A DNA stretch of 64,000 nucleotides from SHZI01 sp049290495 (GTDB taxonomy: Bacteria > Pseudomonadota > Gammaproteobacteria > Steroidobacterales > GCA-2729495), in contig JBATNV010000061.1 of NCBI GenBank assembly GCA_049290495.1, positions 36,659 to 100,658 of the forward strand. Reading direction: 5' to 3'. The notes under the pieces are model-generated. The model was not told the origin of the DNA. It made no database searches and saw nothing but the letters and a program-made list of their open reading frames with translations. Below are positions 45,038 to 54,384 of the stretch, in pieces. Position numbers and translations under genes: made by a program. Position 1 is the first letter of the stretch. Each line of letters starts with the position of its first letter.

Positions 45038-46767
45038 GCGGTCCGGACCGGCTGCAGAAGCCTGCCCTCGGCAGCTTTGTCTGGCGTATGTGGTTCGTCG
45101 CTGGATTGCTGATGCTGTCGGTGGGCGGCCTGGTTGCACGCGCCGTGCATCTGCAGGTCTTCAATACGGAATTTCTGCATGCCCAGGCGGCCGCGCGGCA
45201 TCTGCGGATCGCAACGCTTTCAGCCACGCGCGGTGTCATCAAGGACCGCAACGGCATACCGCTGGCTGTCAGTACGCCGGTCGACAGTGTGTGGGTAAAC
45301 CCTCCGCAGCTGCTCGAATCGCCGGACAAGATCCGCGGGCTGGCGCGGCTGCTGAAGATGGATGGTGGCGAACTCACCGCACGCCTCACACGCAATGTGC
45401 GCAAGGAATTCGTCTATCTGAAGCGCCACATGAACCCGGCTGAAGCGGCGGCAGTCGATGCCTTGCAGATTCCCGGTGTGCATCTGCTGCGTGAGTACCG
45501 TCGCTACTATCCGGCTGGCGAAGTGACCGGCCATCTGCTTGGCTTTACCAATATCGACGACCGGGGCCAGGAAGGCCTGGAGCTGGCGTTCAACAACTGG
45601 CTGCAGGGCGTGCCCGGCAAAAAGCGCGTGCTGCGCGACCGGCTGGGCCGGGTGATCGAGGATGTCGAGAGCATTGAGCCGCCACAGCCGGGCGGTGACC
45701 TGGTGACCTCGATCGACCTGCGTATCCAGTACTTTGCCTATCGCGCGCTCAAGGCTGCCGTTCAGGAGTATCACGCCGCTTCGGCTTCGGCAGTCGTCAT
45801 CGATGTCGCAACCGGAGAAGTGCTCGCTGACGTCAATCAGCCGGCCTATAACCCGAACGACCGCAGCCAGATCAAGCCCGCGCTGTTCCGCAATCGCGCC
45901 ATCACCGACATCATCGAACCGGGTTCGACCTTCAAGCCGCTGATCGTTGCAGCAGCACTCGACAGCGGGCGTTTCAATGCGCGCAGCGAGATAGATACCA
46001 ACCCGGGTTTCATCCGTGTCGGCAACAAGACCATCGAGGACAAACACAACCTGGGTCGCATCGACCTGACGACCATCCTCGCCAAGTCGAGCAACGTGGG
46101 CATCGTGCATGTCGTCATGCAGCTCGATAAGGACATGCTGTGGAATACGCTCAGCCGTTTCGGTGCCGGTCGCCTTACCACCAGTGGTTTTCCGGGCGAG
46201 TCAGCCGGCGTGCTGGCGCCTTATCAGAGCTGGCGGCCGATCGGGCAGGCGACCCTCGGTTATGGCTATGGCCTGTCGATGACGCCGCTGCAACTGGCGC
46301 AGGCCTATGCCGTACTAGCAGCGGATGGCCTGCAGCGGCCGGTGTCGCTGGTGCGCATCGCACAGGCACCGATTGCGCGGCGGGTCGTAAGCGCACAGGT
46401 TGCGCGCGATGTGCGCCTGATGCTTGAGCACGTAGTTACCAGAGAGGGCACCGGTATCAAGGCAGCGGTGACCGGATATCGCGTGGCGGGCAAGACCGGT
46501 ACTGCACGCAAGCTCACTGCAGGCGGCTACTCTGACGACCGGCATACGGCCGTATTTGCCGGCATCACGCCGGTTGAGGATCCCCGTTTTGCCATCGTCG
46601 TGGTCGTGGATGACCCGCGCGGTAACGTTTACTACGGTGGCGATGTCGCCGCGCCGGTATTTTCTACAATTGCCGCCGGCGCGCTGCGCATTTTTGCCGT
46701 GCCACCCGATGGCATACCTCCGCCCGAAGCGCCGCCCCCGACAACGCTGGCCGTCAACCTGCCATGA
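45034..46767 (+). CDS. ftsI: Septal peptidoglycan transpeptidase FtsI (PBP3)
   Basis: 577 residues. A short cytoplasmic tail and one membrane helix (about 15-38) precede a pedestal domain and the transpeptidase domain. The three penicillin-binding motifs are S298-TFK (S298 and K301), S352-S-N and K487-TG. It crosslinks septal peptidoglycan as partner of FtsW. It overlaps ftsL and murE by 4 bases each. Confidence 0.98.
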   Translation: MSGPDRLQKPALGSFVWRMWFVAGLLMLSVGGLVARAVHLQVFNTEFLHAQAAARHLRIATLSATRGVIKDRNGIPLAVSTPVDSVWVNPPQLLESPDKIRGLARLLKMDGGELTARLTRNVRKEFVYLKRHMNPAEAAAVDALQIPGVHLLREYRRYYPAGEVTGHLLGFTNIDDRGQEGLELAFNNWLQGVPGKKRVLRDRLGRVIEDVESIEPPQPGGDLVTSIDLRIQYFAYRALKAAVQEYHAASASAVVIDVATGEVLADVNQPAYNPNDRSQIKPALFRNRAITDIIEPGSTFKPLIVAAALDSGRFNARSEIDTNPGFIRVGNKTIEDKHNLGRIDLTTILAKSSNVGIVHVVMQLDKDMLWNTLSRFGAGRLTTSGFPGESAGVLAPYQSWRPIGQATLGYGYGLSMTPLQLAQAYAVLAADGLQRPVSLVRIAQAPIARRVVSAQVARDVRLMLEHVVTREGTGIKAAVTGYRVAGKTGTARKLTAGGYSDDRHTAVFAGITPVEDPRFAIVVVVDDPRGNVYYGGDVAAPVFSTIAAGALRIFAVPPDGIPPPEAPPPTTLAVNLP

Positions 46768-48269
46768 ATCTGGCGAGCATCAGGGACATGGATCTGCGCA
46801 CACTGTTCGACGGCTTCGGGGTAGAGGTACCGCAGCGAGAGATCGCTGATATCACCACGGAAAGTCGTAGTGTGAGTCGCGACGGGTTGTTTCTCGCCTG
46901 TCGGGGCAATACGCATCATGGCCTCGAGTTTGTCGATCAGGCACTGGCCGCGGGTCCGTCTGCGATTGCCTGGGAGCCGGACGCCGGAGTGCGTGCGCCG
47001 TTGCTGCCGGCAGATATCTGTGGTTTTGCCGTGCCGCATCTCGGTCAGCGGCTGGGTGAAATCGCCAATCGGTTCTTTGCCACACCATCTGCTGCGCTTG
47101 CGGTAACCGGCATCACCGGCACCAACGGCAAGACCACCACTGCATGGCTCGTGACCCAGGCGCTCGGCAAACTTGGTGAGTCAGCCGGCTACATGGGTAC
47201 GCTCGGTCATGGGCTGGGTGTCGAAGTGCGTACCGGCGCATTAACCACGCCGGGCTGCATTACGCTGCATCGTCAGTTGCGTGAACTCGCCGATGCGGGC
47301 GCCCGGCATGCGGTGCTCGAAGTGTCCTCGCATGCACTCGACCAGAAGCGTATTGATGGCGTGCACTTCAGTACCGTCGCGTTCAGTAACCTGGGCCGCG
47401 ATCACCTCGATTATCACCGTGATCAGCAACACTACGCCGAAGCCAAGGCCCGCTTGTTCCGAATTGGCGCACGCACGGCGGTGATCAACCTCGACGATCC
47501 TTTTGGCAGGACGCTGGCGGAATCCCTGCCACGCGAGACTGCCTGTCTGGGCGTGAGCATGCACGGCAATCCAGCGGCGAAACTGCGCGCTGAGCTGGCA
47601 GAGACCGGTGCTGACGGACTGGTGCTGGAACTCTGCGGTGACTTTGGCACGGCACGGCTCAGCAGCCGTCTGTGGGGTACCTTCAACGCGGAAAACCTGC
47701 TGCTGGCTGCGGGCATACTGCTGGCTCAAGGCTGGCCGCTAGATCGAGTTGTCGCGGCGCTTGCAGACTGCACGGCACCGCCGGGACGCATGCAGCTGGT
47801 GTCTGCGTCGGCCGGCCAGCCGGCTGTGCTCGTCGATTTCGCGCACACGCCCGATGCCTTGCGCAAGGCGCTGGCAGCGATTCGCACGCACTGCGGCGGC
47901 CAGCTCTGGTGCGTGTTCGGCTGCGGCGGCAACCGTGATCGCGGCAAGCGTGCGCTGATGGGCAGTGCGGCTGTGGAACTTGCCGACCGCGTGATCGTGA
48001 CGGACGACAATCCGCGTGACGAAGCCTCACAGCAGATCATCGACGACATTCTTGCTGGTGTGGAATCCCGCAGCACCGTGCAGGTGATACCGGACCGTGC
48101 CGTGGCGATCCAGCGGGCCATCCATCTGGCCGCACCTGGTGATGCGATCCTCATCGCCGGCAAGGGGCATGAGCAGACACAGATCGTAGGTGGCGTGAGT
48201 CGACCGTTTTCAGATGTGGCGGTCGCTGTCGCGGCGCTGTCTGTCGCACAGCAGGGGCCGGGTGCATGA
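46764..48269 (+). CDS. murE: UDP-MurNAc-tripeptide synthetase MurE (meso-DAP type)
   Basis: 501 residues. The ATP site is ITGTNGKTTTAW near 116, and GVNFSTVAFSNLGRDHLDYH-like sequence near 195-210 is a ligase signature. The C-terminal DNPRDE motif (near 413) is typical of enzymes that add meso-diaminopimelate rather than lysine. It adds the third residue of the peptide stem. It overlaps both neighbours by 4 bases. Confidence 0.97.
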   Translation: MNLASIRDMDLRTLFDGFGVEVPQREIADITTESRSVSRDGLFLACRGNTHHGLEFVDQALAAGPSAIAWEPDAGVRAPLLPADICGFAVPHLGQRLGEIANRFFATPSAALAVTGITGTNGKTTTAWLVTQALGKLGESAGYMGTLGHGLGVEVRTGALTTPGCITLHRQLRELADAGARHAVLEVSSHALDQKRIDGVHFSTVAFSNLGRDHLDYHRDQQHYAEAKARLFRIGARTAVINLDDPFGRTLAESLPRETACLGVSMHGNPAAKLRAELAETGADGLVLELCGDFGTARLSSRLWGTFNAENLLLAAGILLAQGWPLDRVVAALADCTAPPGRMQLVSASAGQPAVLVDFAHTPDALRKALAAIRTHCGGQLWCVFGCGGNRDRGKRALMGSAAVELADRVIVTDDNPRDEASQQIIDDILAGVESRSTVQVIPDRAVAIQRAIHLAAPGDAILIAGKGHEQTQIVGGVSRPFSDVAVAVAALSVAQQGPGA

Positions 48270-49657
48270 CCATGGGTACGCTGCGCATGGTTGCAGAGGC
48301 GGTCGGCGGTACGCTGATAGGTGCCGATGCCGGTTTTGATTCGGTGAGCACCGACAGCCGCAGCCTGGAGCCGGGCCAGCTGTTCTTCGCCCTGCGCGGT
48401 GTGCGGCACAACGCGGCCGAATATGCCCGCGATGCGGCTGCAGCGGGTGCAGCTGGCGTGGTCATCGAGGAGCGACAGGCCATCGATCTGCCGCAGGTCC
48501 ATGTGGCGGATGCGGGCCAGGCGCTGTGCAGCTTTGCAACCATGTGGCGCAAGCGTTTCGATCTGCCGATCGTTGCGGTGACCGGCAGTAACGGGAAGAC
48601 CACCGTCAAGGAAATGGTCGGCACCATACTGCGCACACACTTTGCCGGTCCTGGTGAAGATGCCGGCGTGCTGGTGACCTGGGGCAATCTGAACAATCAC
48701 ATCGGCGTACCGATCACGCTGCTGTGGATGCGTGAGGCGCACCATGCGGCCGTTATCGAGATGGGTGCCAGCGCCAGGCGTGAGATAGCGCGGCTGGCCG
48801 CCATCGCAGCGCCTGGGGTCGCGATCATCACCAACGCAGGACCCGCACATCTGGGCGGCTTCGGTGGCACCCTCAATGATGTGGCCGAGGCAAAGGGCGA
48901 GCTCTTTGCCGGCTTGCCGACCGGCAGCGTCGCCGTGATCAACCGCGATGATCCGTTCTACAGCTACTGGCGGGGCCTGCGCGATGACCTCAGTTATCGT
49001 TCCTTCGGTCTGTCGCCGGATGCGGACTATCGTGCGGTCGATCTGCACGAGATCGGTGGCCAGAGCCTGAACTTCAGGCTGATAACGCCTGATGCCGAGA
49101 TGCCGATTGCCTTGCCGATGGCCGGCGGCCACAACGTGCGCAACGCTCTGGCTGCAGCGGCGGCGTCCCTCGCTGCCGGCGCCAGCCTCACCGCAGTGCG
49201 CGATGGCCTGGCGCAGATGATCAACGTCGCTGGTCGCCTGCGCGCCGAGCCCGGTCCGGCTGGCAGCACGATCTTCGACGATAGCTACAACGCCAATCCC
49301 GGTTCGGTTGCCGCGGCCATACATTTTCTCGCCGGCCTCGACGGGCAACGCTGGCTGGTACTCGGCGGGATGGCGGAACTCGGTCCGGATGAAGCGAGCT
49401 TGCATCGTGAGATCGGCGCACTGGCCGCAAAGAGCGGTATCGACCGCTTCTACTGTGTCGGCGAGCTGACACGAACGGCTGCAGAAGGTTTTGGCCCGGC
49501 AGCCCGCTGGTACGCCGATGTAGCCGAACTCGCGGAAGTTCTGCAGCCGCAGATGACTGCCGACGTGCATCTGCTCGTCAAGGGTTCGCGCAGCGCGGGG
49601 CTCGAGCGCCTGGTGCAGCTGGTCACCGGGCGGCTTGAAGAGGCAGGGGCTCACTGA
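48266..49657 (+). CDS. murF: UDP-MurNAc-tripeptide-D-alanyl-D-alanine ligase
   Basis: 463 residues. STDSRSLEPGQLFFALRG near 30-47, the ATP loop VTGSNGKTTVKEM near 108 and FDDSYNANPGSV near 335 identify MurF, which adds D-Ala-D-Ala to the UDP-MurNAc-tripeptide. ATG start overlapping murE; its last base is the first of mraY. Confidence 0.97.
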   Translation: MTMGTLRMVAEAVGGTLIGADAGFDSVSTDSRSLEPGQLFFALRGVRHNAAEYARDAAAAGAAGVVIEERQAIDLPQVHVADAGQALCSFATMWRKRFDLPIVAVTGSNGKTTVKEMVGTILRTHFAGPGEDAGVLVTWGNLNNHIGVPITLLWMREAHHAAVIEMGASARREIARLAAIAAPGVAIITNAGPAHLGGFGGTLNDVAEAKGELFAGLPTGSVAVINRDDPFYSYWRGLRDDLSYRSFGLSPDADYRAVDLHEIGGQSLNFRLITPDAEMPIALPMAGGHNVRNALAAAAASLAAGASLTAVRDGLAQMINVAGRLRAEPGPAGSTIFDDSYNANPGSVAAAIHFLAGLDGQRWLVLGGMAELGPDEASLHREIGALAAKSGIDRFYCVGELTRTAAEGFGPAARWYADVAELAEVLQPQMTADVHLLVKGSRSAGLERLVQLVTGRLEEAGAH

Positions 49658-50739
49658 TGCTGTTGCTGCTGGCCGAAAACCTGAGAGGCTATGTATCCGG
49701 CTTCAATGTCTTCACCTACCTGACCCTGCGCGCGATTCTTGGCGCGCTGACCGCGCTGGCGCTGTCGCTGTTTCTCGGTCCGCCGCTGATCCGTCGCCTG
49801 ACCCTGCGACAGATCGGTCAAACTGTGCGCCTGGATGGGCCGCAGACCCACCTGCAGAAGGCCGGTACACCGACGATGGGTGGCGTGCTGATCCTGCTCG
49901 CAATCATCCTCAGCACGTTGTTGTGGGCTGACCTGCGCAGCCTGTTCGTCTGGGTCGTGATCGCCGTGACCACCTGCTATGGCCTGATCGGTTTCGTTGA
50001 TGACTACCGCAAGCTCGTGTTGCGCGATCCGAAGGGTCTTTCAGCCCGCAAGAAACTGTTTTGGCAGCTACTGGTAGCCATCATCGTCGGTGTTGTGCTC
50101 TACCGGCATGCCGATGCGCCGCAATCCACAGCACTGCTGGTTCCCTATCTGAAGGGCATTTCGATTCCGCTGGGCTGGGCCTTCGTGCCCTTTGTCTGTC
50201 TGGTCATCGTCGGCAGCAGCAACGCAGTCAATCTCACCGATGGCCTGGACGGCCTGGCGATCATGCCGACCGTGCTGGTCGGTGGTGCGCTCGGCGTGTT
50301 TGCCTGGGTAGCCGGTAACGCGATCTTTTCCCGTTACCTCGGCATTCCTTATATAGCTGGTGCGGGCGAGCTCTTCGTGTTCTGCGCGGCGATGGCGGGT
50401 GCCGGGCTCGGCTTTCTCTGGTTCAACACCTATCCGGCCCAGGTATTCATGGGCGACATCGGCGCACTGGCGCTGGGCGGTGCGCTCGGTTCGGTGGCGG
50501 TGGTCGTGCGCCAGGAAGTCGTATTGCTGATCATGGGCGGCGTGTTCGTCGCCGAGACCGTCTCGGTGATGATGCAGGTGGCGTCTTTCAAGATGACCGG
50601 CAAGCGCATCTTCCGCATGGCGCCGCTACACCATCACTTTGAGCTGAAAGGCTGGGCCGAACCAAAAGTCATAGTGCGCTTCTGGATAGTGACCGTGGTG
50701 CTGGTGCTGGTCGGGCTCTCCAGCCTGAAGATCCGGTGA
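49657..50739 (+). CDS. mraY: Phospho-MurNAc-pentapeptide translocase
   Basis: 360 residues with about ten membrane helices. Catalytic and Mg-binding motifs are GFVDDYRK near 110, NLTDGLDGLA near 190 and FMGDIGALALGG near 265. MraY transfers phospho-MurNAc-pentapeptide to undecaprenyl phosphate, making lipid I at the inner membrane. It overlaps murF by 1 base and abuts murD. Confidence 0.98.
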   Translation: MLLLLAENLRGYVSGFNVFTYLTLRAILGALTALALSLFLGPPLIRRLTLRQIGQTVRLDGPQTHLQKAGTPTMGGVLILLAIILSTLLWADLRSLFVWVVIAVTTCYGLIGFVDDYRKLVLRDPKGLSARKKLFWQLLVAIIVGVVLYRHADAPQSTALLVPYLKGISIPLGWAFVPFVCLVIVGSSNAVNLTDGLDGLAIMPTVLVGGALGVFAWVAGNAIFSRYLGIPYIAGAGELFVFCAAMAGAGLGFLWFNTYPAQVFMGDIGALALGGALGSVAVVVRQEVVLLIMGGVFVAETVSVMMQVASFKMTGKRIFRMAPLHHHFELKGWAEPKVIVRFWIVTVVLVLVGLSSLKIR

Positions 50740-50753
50740 TGGGGGCTGCAGCA

Positions 50754-52115
50754 ATGAGTCCGCAGTACAGGGGACAGACGCAATCAACGGGTCCCGTGTT
50801 CGTGCTGGGCATGGGCGGGACCGGTGCTGCCTGCGCGCGTTATTTTGCCGCTCGTGGTGTGACCGCCGTGTTTGCCGATACACGCGTTGCCCCGCCCGGA
50901 CTCTCTGCGATCCGCGCGGCACTGCCGGAAGTCGCAATACATGCCGGCCAGATTCCGCTGGCGCTCCCGACACATATTGCGCGAGTGGTGGTATCGCCCG
51001 GCGTCGACCTGCATCTGCCGCTGCTACAGGACGCGCGTCAGCGCGGCATCCCGGTGCTGAGCGATATCGACCTCTTTGTCAGCGAGGCAGCTGCGCCGAT
51101 CGTCGCCATCACCGGCTCCAACGGCAAGAGCACGGTGACCTCAATGCTCGGCCAGATGCTCGCGGCCGCCGGTCTGCGCGTCGGTGTCGGCGGCAATCTC
51201 GGCACGCCGGCGCTTGATTTGCTCGCTGCAGGCACGCAGGTGTATGTGCTCGAGTTGTCGAGCTTTCAGCTTGAGCGCAGCGCGCTGATCAATGCAGCTG
51301 CGGCAGTGCTGCTGAATGTCTCGCCGGATCACCTCGATATCCACGGCGATATGGCTGGCTATACCGCTGCCAAGGCCCGCGTCTACGCACACTGCAAGCT
51401 CGCAGTGCTGAATCGCGATGAGCCCGCTCTCCGGCGTCTGGTACCGGCTGGCGTTCCCGTGACCAGCTTCGGACTCGATGCGCCCGGCGACGGCGAGTTT
51501 GGCCTGCTGCAGCGGGCGGACGGCAGTTGGCTGGCGCGTGGTGATAAAGCGCTGCTGCCAGTGACGGAACTGAAGCTCACTGGCCGGCACAACATCTCGA
51601 ATGCACTGGCAGCGCTTGCGCTCGGCGCGGCTCTCGGACTGGAACCGGCGACACTTGTGCCTGGGCTGCGTAACTACCAGCCACTGCCGCACCGGATGGC
51701 GGTGATTGCCAGTCGCGATGGCCTGGCCTGGATCGACGATTCGAAGGCCACCAACGTCGGCGCTGCGGTGGCCAGCATCAGCAGCCTCGACGGTCCGCTG
51801 GTGCTGATTGCCGGCGGTGACGGCAAGGGTGCCAGCTTCACAATGCTGGCCGATGCACTGCGCGGCCGCGAGTGTGTGGCGATACTGCTGGGCCGCGATC
51901 GCGAACTGCTGGCGGCTGCCCTGCAGGGGGTCTGCCCGGTGAGCCGCGTTGACGATATGTCCGCAGCGGTCCGCGCCGCGCGTGCGGTGGCCCGACCTGG
52001 CTGGACGGTACTACTGGCGCCCGCTTGCAGCAGCCTCGACATGTATCGCGACTACGGTGCGCGCGGCGATGCTTTCCGTACCGCCGTGCTCGGCCTGCAG
52101 GAGGCACAGGCATGA
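50754..52115 (+). CDS. murD: UDP-MurNAc-L-alanine:D-glutamate ligase
   Basis: 453 residues. LGMGGTGAACARYFAARGV at the N-terminus binds the uridine part; the ATP loop is ITGSNGKSTVTSM near 110; VLELSSFQLE and the C-terminal WIDDSKATNVGA near 325 are family marks. It adds D-Glu to UDP-MurNAc-Ala. ATG 50754 follows a GGGGG site; GTG 50736 or ATG 50739, overlapping mraY, are also possible. Confidence 0.95.
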   Translation: MSPQYRGQTQSTGPVFVLGMGGTGAACARYFAARGVTAVFADTRVAPPGLSAIRAALPEVAIHAGQIPLALPTHIARVVVSPGVDLHLPLLQDARQRGIPVLSDIDLFVSEAAAPIVAITGSNGKSTVTSMLGQMLAAAGLRVGVGGNLGTPALDLLAAGTQVYVLELSSFQLERSALINAAAAVLLNVSPDHLDIHGDMAGYTAAKARVYAHCKLAVLNRDEPALRRLVPAGVPVTSFGLDAPGDGEFGLLQRADGSWLARGDKALLPVTELKLTGRHNISNALAALALGAALGLEPATLVPGLRNYQPLPHRMAVIASRDGLAWIDDSKATNVGAAVASISSLDGPLVLIAGGDGKGASFTMLADALRGRECVAILLGRDRELLAAALQGVCPVSRVDDMSAAVRAARAVARPGWTVLLAPACSSLDMYRDYGARGDAFRTAVLGLQEAQA

Positions 52116-53287
52116 GTGCGACGAATACCGCAGCACCCGCGCAGAGCCGGCCCGACATGATCCTGCTGACCGTGGTCGGGATCCTGCTCGCGGTGGGCCT
52201 GCTGATGGTGGCCTCGGCCTCGATCGCACTGGGCGACCGCCAGCACGGCGACGCGTTCTATTTCTTTGAGCGACAGATACTCGCTGCAACGATGGGCCTC
52301 GCTGCCGCGTGGTGCATGGCGAAGGTACCGACGCGCGTCTGGCAGGGCCTCGGCCCCTGGCTGGCCGGTGTCGCCATTCTCCTGCTGGTCATGGTGCTGC
52401 TGCCGGGTCTCGGTCGTACCGCCAACGGCAGCACGCGCTGGCTGAACATCGGTGGCCTCAACATCATGCAGGTCAGCGAGCCGGTGCGCCTGATGATGCT
52501 GATCTATGTCGCAGACTACGCAGTGCGTCGCAACGCGGAGATCCGCAGCAGTTTTCTCGGCTTCATGAAGCCGCTGGTGATCGTCGGTGTGGCCGCCGCC
52601 CTGCTGCTCGCGCAGCCGGATTTCGGTTCCGCCGTCCTGTTGATCGGCATCTCCTTCACGGTGATGTTCCTGGCTGGTGCCCGGTTGCGCGACGTGAGCC
52701 TGACGCTGGGTCCGGTCGTGCTCGGCTTTGCGTTGCTCGCCAAGTTCTCGCCTTACCGCATGAAGCGCCTCACCGGTTTCTGGGACCCCTGGGCCGACCC
52801 TTACGGTGCCGGCTTCCAGCTCACGCAGTCACTGATCGCAATCGGCAGCGGTGAGTGGACGGGTCTTGGTCTCGGTGCAAGCGTGCAGAAACTCTTCTAT
52901 CTGCCGGAGGCACATACGGACTTTATTTTCGCTGTGATCGCTGAAGAGTTTGGCTTGCTTGGCAGTCTGGTGATGATTCTCTTGTACGTGCTGCTCATCT
53001 GGCGGGCTTTGGTGATTGCGCGGACGGCGGCTGCGCGCGAGCACTTCTTCCAGGCCTACGTGGCCTTCGGGCTTGGTATCTGGCTGGCCATGCAGGCGGC
53101 CATCAATCTCGGCGTGAACATGGGCGTATTACCCACCAAGGGGCTGACGCTGCCGCTGGTGAGTTACGGGCGGAGCAGCTTGCTCGTGACGCTGGCCGCC
53201 CTCGGCCTGCTGCTGCGTATCGATCTTGAGAACCGCGGCATTGCGAGTGCCGCGAAGCGCCGGGTCAACGGGCGGGTAGCACGATGA
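52112..53287 (+). CDS. ftsW: Septal peptidoglycan glycosyltransferase FtsW
   Basis: 391 residues with about ten membrane helices, SEDS family. WLNIGGLNIMQVSEPVRLMM near 110 and the ADFIFAVIAEEFGLLG-type segment (here HTDFIFAVIAEE) near 270 are hallmarks, as is the PTKGLTLPLVSYG motif near 340. In that last motif the usual second glycine of SYGGSS is arginine. It polymerises septal glycan with FtsI. ATG overlaps the murD stop. Confidence 0.96.
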   Translation: MSATNTAAPAQSRPDMILLTVVGILLAVGLLMVASASIALGDRQHGDAFYFFERQILAATMGLAAAWCMAKVPTRVWQGLGPWLAGVAILLLVMVLLPGLGRTANGSTRWLNIGGLNIMQVSEPVRLMMLIYVADYAVRRNAEIRSSFLGFMKPLVIVGVAAALLLAQPDFGSAVLLIGISFTVMFLAGARLRDVSLTLGPVVLGFALLAKFSPYRMKRLTGFWDPWADPYGAGFQLTQSLIAIGSGEWTGLGLGASVQKLFYLPEAHTDFIFAVIAEEFGLLGSLVMILLYVLLIWRALVIARTAAAREHFFQAYVAFGLGIWLAMQAAINLGVNMGVLPTKGLTLPLVSYGRSSLLVTLAALGLLLRIDLENRGIASAAKRRVNGRVAR

Positions 53288-54384
53288 AATCCGCACCCAT
53301 CCTGATCATGGCGGGCGGTACCGGCGGACATGTATTCCCGGCACTGGCCGTGGCGCGTGCCCTGCGTGAGCGGAATGAATCGGTTGTGTGGCTGGGTACC
53401 GGGCTTGGTATTGAGGCCCGGCTGGTTCCGGCCGAGGGCATCGAGCTGGAACGCGTACGCGTCAAGGGTCTGCGTCGTCGCGGCCTCAGCGCCTGGCTGA
53501 CGGCGCCGCTGCAGATCGTGCTCGCGGTCGTCGAAGCGCTGCGCATCCTGCGCCGTCGGCGTCCGAAGCTGGTGCTGGGTATGGGCGGCTATACGGCGGG
53601 ACCGGGTGGTATCGCCAGCTGGCTGCTGCGCATACCGCTCGTCATCCATGAACAGAATGCTGTCGCGGGTCTTACCAATCGTCTTCTGGCGAACTTTGCC
53701 CGGGAAGTGCTTGAAGCCTTCCCGGGCAGTTTTTCTGCCCGTGTAAAGACCCGCCTGACCGGCAATCCCGTCCGTCACGACATCGCCGCGCTACCCGCAC
53801 CCGATCTGCGTCTGCGCGGGCGTTCGGGCCGGCTGCGCCTGCTGGTACTCGGCGGTAGCCAGGGTGCCAAGGCGCTGAATGTCGTGGTGGGCCCGGCTGT
53901 GGCGCTGCTCCCGGAAGCAGAGCGTCCCGAGATCCGTCACCAGGCCGGCGAGAACACCTACGGTGTCGCCGAAATTGCCTATCACCGTGCCGGTGTGCAG
54001 GCGCATCTGCAGTCTTTTATCACTGATATGGCTGAAGCCTATGGCTGGGCTGATCTCGTGATCGCCCGCGCTGGTGCCTTGACCGTTGCCGAGCTGGCGG
54101 CTGCCGGCGTCGGCGCAATCCTTGTGCCGTACCCGGCTGCAGTGGACGATCACCAGACCCGGAACGCGGCGTATCTGGTTAATGCAGGTGCCGCCACGCT
54201 GATCCCGGAACCTGAACTCGATGCAGAGCGCCTGGCCGCAGAGTTGCAGCGACGTATCGCTGACCGGGCTCTCATCCTGGGCCAGGCACAGCGGGCCCGC
54301 ACGCAGGCGATGCCCGATGCGACAGCTGACATAGTTGCCCGCTGTCTGGCCCTCAGTCTCGCCCGGAGGCGCAGCGATGCGTGA
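53284..54384 (+). CDS. murG: UDP-GlcNAc:lipid I GlcNAc transferase
   Basis: 366 residues, GT-B fold. MAGGTGGHVFPALAVA near the start, MGGYTAGPGG near 100, HEQNAVAGLTNR near 122 and LGGSQGAKALN near 195 identify MurG, which makes lipid II at the inner face of the membrane. ATG overlaps the ftsW stop by 4 bases and the gene overlaps murC by 8 bases. Confidence 0.97.
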   Translation: MKSAPILIMAGGTGGHVFPALAVARALRERNESVVWLGTGLGIEARLVPAEGIELERVRVKGLRRRGLSAWLTAPLQIVLAVVEALRILRRRRPKLVLGMGGYTAGPGGIASWLLRIPLVIHEQNAVAGLTNRLLANFAREVLEAFPGSFSARVKTRLTGNPVRHDIAALPAPDLRLRGRSGRLRLLVLGGSQGAKALNVVVGPAVALLPEAERPEIRHQAGENTYGVAEIAYHRAGVQAHLQSFITDMAEAYGWADLVIARAGALTVAELAAAGVGAILVPYPAAVDDHQTRNAAYLVNAGAATLIPEPELDAERLAAELQRRIADRALILGQAQRARTQAMPDATADIVARCLALSLARRRSDA

